Notes: generated by a model not told the origin, from the letters alone. 7,213 nucleotides of DNA from Desulfobacteraceae bacterium (GCA_029857875.1 JAOUGB010000108.1:1-7213), one strand, 5' to 3'; shown: positions 1-6,108, counted from the stretch's first letter. A program made the numbers and translations.

Positions 1-1265
1 GTTTTGCCCATCTCACGGTGGCGGAAGATATTTTCAAATACCACAATGGAATTATCCACGACCATACCGATGGCAAAGGAAAGGCCGGCCAAGCTGACGA
101 CGTTGATATTCCTTCCCATTAGTGTCATGACCAGGAACGTGCCGATGGTGCTGATGGGAATGGCGATAGCCACGATGACGGTGCTGGCAAAATTCCGTAA
201 AAATATTATAAGCACCAGAATCGCCAGGGATCCACCCACAAAAATATTCTCCCTTACCAGCTTTATCGCACTATAGATGTAGCTGGTTTCATCATAAACT
301 TTAACAATCCTTAAATTCTTTTCTTTTAACAGGCCGTCATTTAATTCCGTAAGCGCTTCTTGAAGTTTCTTCACCACCACCAGGACATTGGAGCCGGGTT
401 CTCGAACCGCGTTAAAGACGATGGTCGGGACACCTAAATGCCGGACGACATATTCCGGATCTTTAAAACCAAACTTAACGCCGGCAATATCTTTCACGGA
501 AACAGGGATGCCGTTTACTCTTTTGATAATAACATCGGAGATATCCTCGGCATTTTTATACTCGCCGACAGTTCTTGTGATATAACGACGCTTGCCTTCG
601 TCAAAGTCACCGGCACTGATATTTTTGTTTTCTATATCCAGTGCCCGAACAAGTTCGGGAATGGTCACTTTCCGGGCCGAAAGGGCGTCTGAATCAACAA
701 TGACCTGAATCTCTCGTTCTCGTCCCCCGTAAATGTTGGAAGACGAAACACCTGAAATCCGCTCAAGCCGGGGCTTCACATGTTCATCAACAAAATCGTA
801 CTCTTGTTGTAGATTTCCTTGGTATCCGTCCAGGGCCTGCAACACCATCCAGGCAATTGCCTTTTCGCGTCTTCCTCCGGACTTTATGATGGGCTTTTCC
901 ACATTGTCCGGATATTCTTTTACCCGTTCGAGACTGTTGGATACCCTGAGAAGCGCTTCATCGGTACTCGTACCGATTTCAAACATCAGGTTGATATAGG
1001 CATTGCTGTCCTGGCTTTCACTTTTAATTTCCACCAGACCTTCGAGGTTTTTGAGTTCTTCTTCCTGGGCATCGACGATTTCGCGTTCCACTTCAACAGG
1101 ACTTGAGCCGCGCCATGTCGTTGTGATGGAAATCTCCGGAAGGTCAACATTGGGGGTCAACTGAATCGGAATTCTGAAAAGTGAAATAAAGCCGAACAAA
1201 GTCAGCAAAAGAACGCCCACCGTAACAGTCACCGGCTTTTTTATGGATGTGTCGACAAGTTTCAT
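1..1265 (-). CDS. RND efflux transporter permease subunit (AcrB/HAE1-like), N-terminal part, cut by window edge
   Basis: This is the inner-membrane, proton-driven pump of a tripartite RND exporter. I translated the minus strand from the ATG at 1265-1263; 421 codons stay open to position 1, so the C-terminal part (RND permeases usually have about 1000-1050 residues) lies outside the window. Seen: a short cytoplasmic start (MKLVDTSIKKPVTV), TM1 at about residues 11-31, a large periplasmic porter region (about 32-338), then TM2 (about 341-357), TM3 (about 361-384) and TM4 (about 390-411). TM4 carries GLSFAIGMVVDNSIVVFENI, the family proton-relay segment. Asp404 matches the first of the two AcrB TM4 aspartates; the second position is Asn405, as in many HAE1-type pumps. 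The gene lies downstream of an adaptor gene on the same strand, which supports one operon. The start fits the family N-terminus, but no Shine-Dalgarno sequence is visible before it. The substrate cannot be deduced. Confidence 0.93.
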   Translation of the reverse strand, partial: MKLVDTSIKKPVTVTVGVLLLTLFGFISLFRIPIQLTPNVDLPEISITTTWRGSSPVEVEREIVDAQEEELKNLEGLVEIKSESQDSNAYINLMFEIGTSTDEALLRVSNSLERVKEYPDNVEKPIIKSGGRREKAIAWMVLQALDGYQGNLQQEYDFVDEHVKPRLERISGVSSSNIYGGREREIQVIVDSDALSARKVTIPELVRALDIENKNISAGDFDEGKRRYITRTVGEYKNAEDISDVIIKRVNGIPVSVKDIAGVKFGFKDPEYVVRHLGVPTIVFNAVREPGSNVLVVVKKLQEALTELNDGLLKEKNLRIVKVYDETSYIYSAIKLVRENIFVGGSLAILVLIIFLRNFASTVIVAIAIPISTIGTFLVMTLMGRNINVVSLAGLSFAIGMVVDNSIVVFENIFRHREMGK

Positions 1266-1282
1266 AGTATTTAAATAGGTTT

Positions 1283-1432
1283 CAGGGTTCGGGGTTCAGG
1301 GTTCAGGGCGTCAAAAAGCATAACTATTCTATAAATAAACAGGACAAAGTCTAATTTCAAGTCAACCCCACTCGTTTGTATAATATTCATTTATCCAACT
1401 TCCTGAACCCTGAACCCTGACCCCCGATCCCT
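1283..1432. repeat. Inverted pair of G-rich TTCAGGG-type repeat arms between the adaptor and permease genes
   Basis: The left arm (1283-1308) and the reverse complement of the right arm (1407-1432) match at 24 of 26 bases. The 98-base spacer is AT-rich. The right arm extends by part of one more unit (1402-1406). Each arm is a degenerate tandem of a 7-base unit like TTCAGGG. Each has four runs of three or more Gs separated by 3-4 bases: on the plus strand in the left arm and on the minus strand in the right arm. In the efflux mRNA (minus strand) the two arms could pair into a long hairpin with a 98-base loop, or the first-transcribed G-rich arm could fold as a quadruplex. The arms and spacer fill most of the 177-base gap within the operon. 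I see no gene in the spacer. Confidence 0.85.
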
Positions 1433-1442
1433 GCATTCTGCA

Positions 1443-2540
1443 TCATTTTTGTACGACCACCGGTTGGCCGGGTCTTAGACGCTCATTTCCGCGAATCACA
1501 ACCTGAATCCCCGGTTTCAGGTTCCCTTCCACGGCAACATCTCCATCATAATAGCCGATAATTTTAACAGGAATCGATATGGCTTTGCCGCCATTAACCA
1601 TAAAAACCAGCCGGTTGTCTCCGGCTGTAACCACAGCATCTTTGGGTACCAGCAGAGCTTTTATTTCAGTTGCCAGATTAAAGGTCACCATGGCCTCCAT
1701 GCCGCTTTTTATCATATGATCCGGATTTGCAAGGTGTATCCTTACAGGGAAAGTTCTGGAATCGGGATTCCCCTGTGGAAGCACTGAATATATCTTACCT
1801 GGAAAAAGGTTGTTTGATACGTTTTTTATGGATACGTTTACGTTACCTTGGGGTGCAAGCAGAACCGAGTAGCGTTCAGGAACGTCTACGGTGATTTGTA
1901 CTTTATCAAGATCAAGAAGGGTAACTACAGGCCCTCCTTTGTTTATCCATTCTCCGATTTGGGTATGTTCCTTTGCGACAAAGCCGGAGAACGGTGCTAA
2001 CACTTTTTGTTGTTTTATCTCGTAGTTGAGCAGATCTATTTCAGATTCATTCTGGAGCAATTCCTGGGAAAGCGCAATATACGTATAAAAAGCAGTATCA
2101 TATTGCTTTTCGGCAATACTGTTTGTCTCTTTAAGTTTACTGACCCTTTTGAGCTCCTTTTCAGCATTCTGAAGGTTCGCCTGGATTCTTTTCTTTGCCG
2201 CAATAGCCCCTTTGAGACGAAGCCTCAGTTCGGTTTCTTTCAAATTAACCAGCAGGTCTCCCTTTTTAACATAATCGCCTTCTTTTATAGGAAAATATTC
2301 TACAAGTCCCGCTATTTCAGAAGCAACCGTGCTTTCTGAAATGGCCTCCGTTGTTCCAACCAAAGATATCTGATTTGAGACGGTCTTGGTTTTTACAATG
2401 GAAACCTGAACCGGGGACGGTGGGGGGCCATTTCCTTTGTCTGGGTCTTTGGCCAATGATGCTGGAGCTGAAAGCAAACAGACAGTTGTTGCAATTAAAA
2501 AATATCTGTAAAAAAACGATTCGATATCAAATGTCAGCAT
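1443..2540 (-). CDS. RND efflux periplasmic adaptor subunit (membrane fusion protein)
   Basis: This is the periplasmic adaptor that joins an RND permease to an outer-membrane channel; 365 residues is a normal family length. Seen: an N-terminal hydrophobic segment (about 13-29) ending PASLA before KD, read as a signal peptide cleaved near residue 30. The two halves of the lipoyl-like barrel-sandwich domain lie at about 71-100 (IAGLVEYFPIKEGDYVKKGD) and 181-212 (LAPFSGFVAKEHTQIGEWI). They flank a Lys/Glu/Gln-rich alpha-hairpin coiled coil (about 101-178). A beta-barrel (about 213-290) and membrane-proximal domain (about 291-365, ending RLRPGQPVVVQK) follow. Cys21 is not in a convincing lipobox, so a lipoprotein is less likely. 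The ATG at 2540 has an AAAAGGGG Shine-Dalgarno stretch six bases upstream. The RND permease gene follows on the same strand after 177 bases. No outer-membrane channel gene is visible. Substrate unknown. Confidence 0.93.
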   Translation of the reverse strand: MLTFDIESFFYRYFLIATTVCLLSAPASLAKDPDKGNGPPPSPVQVSIVKTKTVSNQISLVGTTEAISESTVASEIAGLVEYFPIKEGDYVKKGDLLVNLKETELRLRLKGAIAAKKRIQANLQNAEKELKRVSKLKETNSIAEKQYDTAFYTYIALSQELLQNESEIDLLNYEIKQQKVLAPFSGFVAKEHTQIGEWINKGGPVVTLLDLDKVQITVDVPERYSVLLAPQGNVNVSIKNVSNNLFPGKIYSVLPQGNPDSRTFPVRIHLANPDHMIKSGMEAMVTFNLATEIKALLVPKDAVVTAGDNRLVFMVNGGKAISIPVKIIGYYDGDVAVEGNLKPGIQVVIRGNERLRPGQPVVVQK

Positions 2541-2586
2541 GAATAACCCCTTTTAATGTAAGATCTTTATGTCAAGTAATGGCGAA

Positions 2587-2613
2587 TCTATATTTAAATT
2601 CCCCGAACGTCAA
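2587..2613 (-). promoter_or_regulatory. Proximal sigma-70-like promoter candidate for the efflux operon
   Basis: On the minus strand, TTGACG (2613-2608) is followed after 15 bases by TATAGA (2592-2587), with the adaptor ATG about 50 bases further on. The -35 matches five of six consensus bases, but the -10 matches only four and the spacer is short. A hairpin lies directly upstream of the -35. This competes with the candidate at 2739-2768. Confidence 0.22.
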
Positions 2614-2626
2614 GAGATTAAAGGTG

Positions 2627-2659
2627 TGTGTTAACGGGGAAGCATGCCTCGCTAACACA
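2627..2659. promoter_or_regulatory. Strong hairpin or operator-like dyad upstream of the efflux operon
   Basis: TGTGTTA (2627-2633) pairs perfectly with TAACACA (2653-2659). After one A-C mismatch the stem continues with CGGGG (2635-2639) against CCTCG (2647-2651), which includes one G-U pair, around a 7-base loop. No U-run follows on either strand, so it is not a simple intrinsic terminator. An overlapping alternative pairs TTCCCCG (2599-2605) with CGGGGAA (2635-2641), so two exclusive folds are possible. It could be a repressor operator (RND operons are often repressor-controlled) or a leader structure if transcription starts near 2732. Which one is inference. Confidence 0.4.
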
Positions 2660-2738
2660 TGTATTTAATAATATGCATCCCAAACAATATTATCAAATTG
2701 CACAGCAAATAAATGCACTTGCCCCGACGATATACTGT

Positions 2739-2768
2739 GTTATATTTAACCTAAGCTGAGCGTTTCAA
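2739..2768 (-). promoter_or_regulatory. Distal sigma-70-like promoter candidate for the efflux operon
   Basis: On the minus strand, TTGAAA (2768-2763) and TATAAC (2744-2739) are separated by 18 bases; each box matches five of six consensus bases. Transcription would start near 2732 and give a leader of about 190 bases that includes the hairpin at 2627-2659. The -35 box lies in the first internal stem of the structured element at 2751-2957, and the spacer covers that element's end repeat. If real, the element supplies half of the promoter. Confidence 0.35.
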
Positions 2769-2957
2769 ATTTTAAAAGGGGATAAAACATCTTTTATTTT
2801 TAATGAATTATCTTTATTTATATTTTTAAAATTTGAAACCCTTCGGGATTGCCGATTTTACCGAATCTGCTGTGTTGCAGGGTGCTTGCGGTAGAACACT
2901 ACAGCTGCACACCCTGCGTTTTGCATCTTCGGCAAACTCGACAATCGCTCAACTTAG
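2751..2957. repeat. Branched, dyad-rich 207-base element (MITE/REP-like or structured RNA candidate)
   Basis: The ends are inverted repeats: CTAAGCTGAGCG (2751-2762) and CGCTCAACTTAG (2946-2957) match at 11 of 12 bases, the exception allowing a G-U pair. Inside lie two hairpins. The first is a perfect 15-bp AT-rich stem (2763-2777 with 2824-2838) over a 46-base loop. A short CCTTCGGG-type UUCG tetraloop sequence follows at 2840-2847. The second is a long co-axial hairpin: GATTGCCGA/TCGACAATC (2847-2855/2938-2946, 8 of 9), CCGAA/TTCGG (2861-2865/2928-2932), GCAGGGTG/CACCCTGC (2877-2884/2910-2917) and GTAG/CTAC (2891-2894/2899-2902). These pairings share one centre to within half a base, near 2897. 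Together they make a three-way junction closed by the end repeats. No coding potential or transposase is visible. It could be a non-autonomous mobile element or a non-coding RNA; copy number is unknown. Confidence 0.6.
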
Positions 2958-3010
2958 TTTTCACAATATTCGAATGCGAAAATTGATTTCAAATATTTAA
3001 CGCGATTCCA

Positions 3011-3154
3011 AGAGACCTTTGAAAAATATGAATTTTTGTTTGAGTTCGAGGAAGGCGAGAATTTTAACCACAGGAATACATTGGGTATTTTGAGGATTAA
3101 AATTTGAGCCTGACAAAGAAATCGGACAAAAAGAGATGTTTTGCAAAGGTCTCT
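3011..3154. repeat. 144-base imperfect palindrome with terminal inverted repeats, upstream of cooC (MITE-like candidate)
   Basis: AGAGACCTTTG (3011-3021) and CAAAGGTCTCT (3144-3154) are perfect inverted ends; they extend to 15 of 16 bases (3011-3026/3139-3154). Further paired segments share the same centre near 3082: TTTTTGT/ACAAAAA (3033-3039/3126-3132), AATTTTAA/TTAAAATT (3060-3067/3097-3104) and AATAC/GTATT (3075-3079/3085-3089) around a 5-base loop. The dyad therefore runs through the whole element, and its transcript would form one long bulged hairpin. No transposase or gene lies inside. It ends 10 bases before the cooC Shine-Dalgarno, so the cooC leader must pass through it or start inside it. 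Confidence 0.65.
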
Positions 3155-3164
3155 CCAAACAAAT

Positions 3165-3172
3165 GGGAGAGG
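3165..3172 (+). promoter_or_regulatory. Ribosome-binding site that sets the cooC start
   Basis: GGGAGAGG lies eight bases before the ATG at 3181. An in-frame upstream ATG at 3136 would add 15 residues, lies inside the palindromic element and would put extra residues before the MKIAVSGKGGVGKT family N-terminus. The start at 3181 is therefore preferred. Confidence 0.8.
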
Positions 3173-3180
3173 AAATACTT

Positions 3181-3936
3181 ATGAAAATTGCAGTCAGCGG
3201 CAAAGGGGGCGTCGGCAAAACAACGTTTTCAGCACTTTTGATACGAACATTGAATGAGCAAGGGAAACATGTGCTGGCCATCGATGCGGATCCGGATGCA
3301 AATCTTGCGGCGGCGCTGGGCATTCCAGATGCCGACCGCATCGTTCCAATTGCCGAGATGAAGGAGCTTGTTTTTGAAAGGACTGAAGCAAGGCCGGGAA
3401 GCATGGGTGGTTTTTTCAAGCTCAACCCCAAAGTGGACGACCTCCCCGACGCACTTTCGGCAAAACTGGATAACATTAAACTCATGCGCCTTGGGGGGGT
3501 TCAAAAAGGCGGATCCGGATGCATCTGCCCGGAGAGCACTCTGTTAAGGGCACTGATAACCCACATTGTCCTGGCTCGGGACGAGGTGGTGGTCATGGAT
3601 ATGGAAGCCGGAATCGAACATTTGGGAAGGGCAACGGCTTCGGCCGTAGACCGGTTGATTGTGGTCGTGGAACCCGGCCGTCGAAGTATGGATACCGCCG
3701 GTCATATTCGAAAGCTTGCATTAGAGATCGGCTTAAAAAATATTGTCCTTGTGGGCAACAAAATTCGCAGTCCGAAAGACGAGACATTTTTAAAAGAGCA
3801 TCTAAAAGATTTTGAGTTCCTTGGCTTTATCTCCTATGATGAAGCGCTGATAGAGGCGGATCTGGATGGTGTTTCACCATTTGATGTGGATTCAACTGCA
3901 AAAGAAAATATTAACGCGATGATTTCCAAGTTTTAA
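3181..3936 (+). CDS. cooC: CooC/AcsF-type nickel-insertion ATPase for carbon monoxide dehydrogenase maturation
   Basis: This cytoplasmic P-loop ATPase of the MinD/SIMIBI class has 251 residues, close to known CooC proteins (about 250-265). In the family, an ATP-driven dimer binds nickel and helps load it into the C-cluster of CODH (CooS), or acts for acetyl-CoA synthase (AcsF). Seen: a deviant Walker A, GKGGVGKTT (7-15), with the signature Lys8; DADPDAN (35-41); and GCICPE (113-118), whose Cys114-x-Cys116 matches the metal-binding CxC of CooC at the dimer interface. MDMEAGIEHLGR (139-150) is typical of CooC and unlike MinD. The start is set by GGGAGAGG at 3165-3172. The stop TAA shares its last A with the ATG of the helicase gene (TAATG). 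No CODH gene is in the window, so the client protein is inferred from family alone. A ParA/MinD role is unlikely given the CxC motif. Confidence 0.88.
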   Translation: MKIAVSGKGGVGKTTFSALLIRTLNEQGKHVLAIDADPDANLAAALGIPDADRIVPIAEMKELVFERTEARPGSMGGFFKLNPKVDDLPDALSAKLDNIKLMRLGGVQKGGSGCICPESTLLRALITHIVLARDEVVVMDMEAGIEHLGRATASAVDRLIVVVEPGRRSMDTAGHIRKLALEIGLKNIVLVGNKIRSPKDETFLKEHLKDFEFLGFISYDEALIEADLDGVSPFDVDSTAKENINAMISKF

Positions 3937-6056
3937 TGAGCCGTCCAAAACGATACTTTGATAGAGCAAAAAAAAGAAAAGGCGGATTCAACCGGAGTCA
4001 CCAGTCTCCCAAAATCAAGGCCGGTGCGGATGCCGGGCTCAAAAAGATTTTTGCCGGCATTGGTGTGCCGGGTCAGAAACCGTTTAAACCTGATCCTTTT
4101 CAGCTTCAGGCATTATCCGCCGTCAAACGATCCGACTGCCTGGTGACCGTACCTACCGGCGCCGGAAAAACCTGGATTGCCGAACAGGCCATCGCCCGAA
4201 TCCTTAAAAAGGGAGGTAAATCATGGTATGCTTCTCCCTTAAAAGCCTTGAGCAATACAAAGTACAGTGAGTTTTCAAAAATCTTCGGGCCTGAAAACGT
4301 CGGTATTTTAACCGGTGACAGAAAAGAAAAACCGGATGCACCGCTCATTGTGGGAACCACCGAAATTCTTAGGAATCAGCTTTATGATGCCATGTATCAG
4401 GGGACCACACTTCTCACCGATTTCGTTGTTCTTGACGAGGCACATTTTTTAGGGGATGAAGACAGGGGCGTTGTCTGGGAAGAGATCATGATATATCTTC
4501 CCTCCAGGATTCCGCTTCTTCTGCTCTCGGCGACCATCGGCAATGCAAAGGTTATTTCCCAATGGCTTTCGGCCATTCGCGGTAAAAAATGTATTGTTGT
4601 TGAAGAAACCAAAAGGCCCGTACCGCTGTATCCGCTCTTTTTTCACCCTTCAGGGACGCTTTATCCCCTGCTCGTGAGGGGAAGTCCGGGGAAGGGCAGA
4701 TTGTCAAAAAAGGTGGCTGCTTATGTAAGCAGCAGTCGTCCACTTTATCTTTCACCGCCCCACAAGCTGCCTCCTTTTGGGGATATTTTGCGTGTATTAA
4801 ACAAATATCGACTTCTTCCCGCCATATTTTTCCTCAAATCTCGAGCCGATTGTGACAATGCCCTTGATTTGTGTGAAGAGGGTTTGAGACATGACCGAAT
4901 TAGAAAAGATGAACGCAGTCTGAGAATCCAAGAACTTGTGGCCCACAATCCCCATATTGCCAGGCACAGGCAATTGTGGCACCTTGAACACCTGGCCATC
5001 GGCGCCCATCACAGCGGGCAGCTCCCGGCATGGAAACTGATTCTGGAAACCCTCATGACAGAAGGGCTGCTGGATGCGGTTTTTGCGACTTCTACCGTTG
5101 CCGCCGGTGTAAACTTTCCGGCGAGAACCATTGTTTTTCTAAACTCTGACCGGTTCAACGGTCGGGAATTTCTACCGCTTTCTCCCACTGAATTCCATCA
5201 GATGACCGGGCGGGCCGGACGAAGGGGAATGGACCATATTGGATTTGCAGTGGCAATTCCGGGAAAATTCATGGATATCCGGCTCACCGCAAAGCTGATG
5301 AAATCACCGCCGTCTGACGTGTCCAGTCAGATAAAGATAAACTTTTCAATGGTTCTTAACCTGCTGTTATCCCATACGCCGGAACAGATCGAAGATCTTC
5401 TGAAAAAATCCTTTGCAACTTATATGATGATTCATGGGAGAAAAAAAAGGGGGCTTCAAAAACCTGCAGAAGATGATCATAAGCAGCTATGGCAGGATTT
5501 TGTACAGCATCTCGATTTTCTGAAAGAAACCGGTTATGCCACTCAAAGCGGCAGACTGACCGCCGACGGCATATGGGCCTCTCAACTTCGGGTCGATCAG
5601 CCGTTGATGATTGCAGAAGGCTTTAGATACGGAATTTTTCCTGATAATGATCCGGCACTCCTTGCCGCTGTGACAGCGCTGTTTGTCAACGAACGCGAAT
5701 CAGATGAAATAATAGACAAGGCATTTATGCCTAAAGCGCTGGTCAACACCTTTTTCGATGTTAAAAAAAGCCTTTCATCCTTTTCCACACGGATGTCCAA
5801 AAAGGGTTTTGAAACCCGGCCACTGATTTTGCAACCGGCGGCGACCCTATATGCCTGGACAACCGGCCTGCCCTGGGAAAAGGTGCTGACCATCGCCAAA
5901 ATGGAGGAGGGGGACCTGGCCATGTTGATTCTCAGGACAGCAGACAACCTGAGGCACATCAGAACCCTCAAGGATGTCTTCCCTGAAGCCGCTTCAGCCG
6001 CTGCGACGGCAATAGATCTTATTATGAGGTATCCGGTGGTGATGGATTATGAGTAA
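3936..6056 (+). CDS. Ski2-like superfamily 2 DEAH-motif helicase (compact, probably RNA helicase)
   Basis: This 706-residue protein carries the full ATP-dependent SF2 core. Seen in order: a lysine/arginine-rich N-terminus (1-22); a Q-motif-like DPFQLQAL (53-60); motif I PTGAGKT (73-79); Ia SPLKALSN (100-107); Ib GTTEILRN (140-147); motif II DEAH (167-170); motif III SAT (198-200); IV around AIFFLKSR (296-303); GAHHSGQLP (356-364); V ATSTVAAGVNFPA (384-396); VI QMTGRAGRRG (422-431). The HHSGQLP and GVNFPA signatures, and an alpha-helical C-terminus with EEGDLAMLILRTADNLRHI (657-675), place it with Ski2/Mtr4/HelY-like helicases, the last segment resembling their DSHCT domain. At 706 residues it seems to lack the arch/KOW insertion of Mtr4, with only a short basic linker near 500-510. 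Its ATG overlaps the cooC stop and has no clear Shine-Dalgarno, so translation probably depends on re-initiation after cooC. RNA unwinding is inferred from family; a DNA repair role (Hel308-like) is possible. Confidence 0.9.
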   Translation: MSRPKRYFDRAKKRKGGFNRSHQSPKIKAGADAGLKKIFAGIGVPGQKPFKPDPFQLQALSAVKRSDCLVTVPTGAGKTWIAEQAIARILKKGGKSWYASPLKALSNTKYSEFSKIFGPENVGILTGDRKEKPDAPLIVGTTEILRNQLYDAMYQGTTLLTDFVVLDEAHFLGDEDRGVVWEEIMIYLPSRIPLLLLSATIGNAKVISQWLSAIRGKKCIVVEETKRPVPLYPLFFHPSGTLYPLLVRGSPGKGRLSKKVAAYVSSSRPLYLSPPHKLPPFGDILRVLNKYRLLPAIFFLKSRADCDNALDLCEEGLRHDRIRKDERSLRIQELVAHNPHIARHRQLWHLEHLAIGAHHSGQLPAWKLILETLMTEGLLDAVFATSTVAAGVNFPARTIVFLNSDRFNGREFLPLSPTEFHQMTGRAGRRGMDHIGFAVAIPGKFMDIRLTAKLMKSPPSDVSSQIKINFSMVLNLLLSHTPEQIEDLLKKSFATYMMIHGRKKRGLQKPAEDDHKQLWQDFVQHLDFLKETGYATQSGRLTADGIWASQLRVDQPLMIAEGFRYGIFPDNDPALLAAVTALFVNERESDEIIDKAFMPKALVNTFFDVKKSLSSFSTRMSKKGFETRPLILQPAATLYAWTTGLPWEKVLTIAKMEEGDLAMLILRTADNLRHIRTLKDVFPEAASAAATAIDLIMRYPVVMDYE

Positions 6057-6108
6057 CCTGCATTTTAGTGAGAACTTTCATCGGTAATTTCGTTCTAAAT
6101 ATTTCCAA

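Larger units (their letters stand above)
2541..3180. other. 640-base intergenic region between divergent operons, rich in dyad symmetry
   Basis: I find no credible protein gene here; the minus-strand frame from about 3000 into 3485 is a shadow of cooC. In order, the region holds the adaptor Shine-Dalgarno (2547-2554), a proximal promoter candidate, a hairpin (2627-2659), a plain AT-rich stretch (2660-2738) with only a weak 7-base inverted repeat (2668-2674/2687-2693), a second promoter candidate, a branched structured element (2751-2957), a 53-base AT-rich linker (2958-3010) with one small hairpin (2969-2980), a 144-base palindrome-like element (3011-3154), and the cooC ribosome-binding site. 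The two large elements look like separate modules inserted or retained side by side. Confidence 0.8.

Noticed and set aside
4..1106. Several plus-strand open frames of 65-95 codons
   Set aside because: All lie antisense to the RND permease gene, whose domain pattern is unambiguous.
1283..1432. CRISPR array or telomere-like tandem
   Set aside because: There are only two clusters of a 7-base unit in opposite orientation with one spacer, not regular direct repeats with unique spacers.
2476..2478. Cys21 of the adaptor as a lipoprotein attachment site
   Set aside because: The preceding residues (TTV) do not form a lipobox, and the PASLA site downstream fits ordinary signal peptidase cleavage better.
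2570..2575. Perfect TTGACA (minus strand) as a -35 box
   Set aside because: No -10 box follows at a usable distance; the expected position is occupied by the adaptor's Shine-Dalgarno.
2751..2957. Cloverleaf-like fold read as a tRNA or tmRNA
   Set aside because: The element is too long for a tRNA, has no T-arm GTTCGA-type sequence, no CCA-side acceptor pattern and no recognisable anticodon arm; it has no tmRNA tag frame.
3136..3180. In-frame upstream ATG for cooC, adding 15 residues
   Set aside because: It lies inside the palindromic element, has no ribosome-binding site, and the family N-terminus begins at the ATG at 3181 with a good Shine-Dalgarno.
2997..3485. Minus-strand open frame of 162 codons
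   Set aside because: It is low-complexity, Ser/Pro/Leu-rich and lies antisense to the 5' part of cooC and the palindromic element; no family resemblance.
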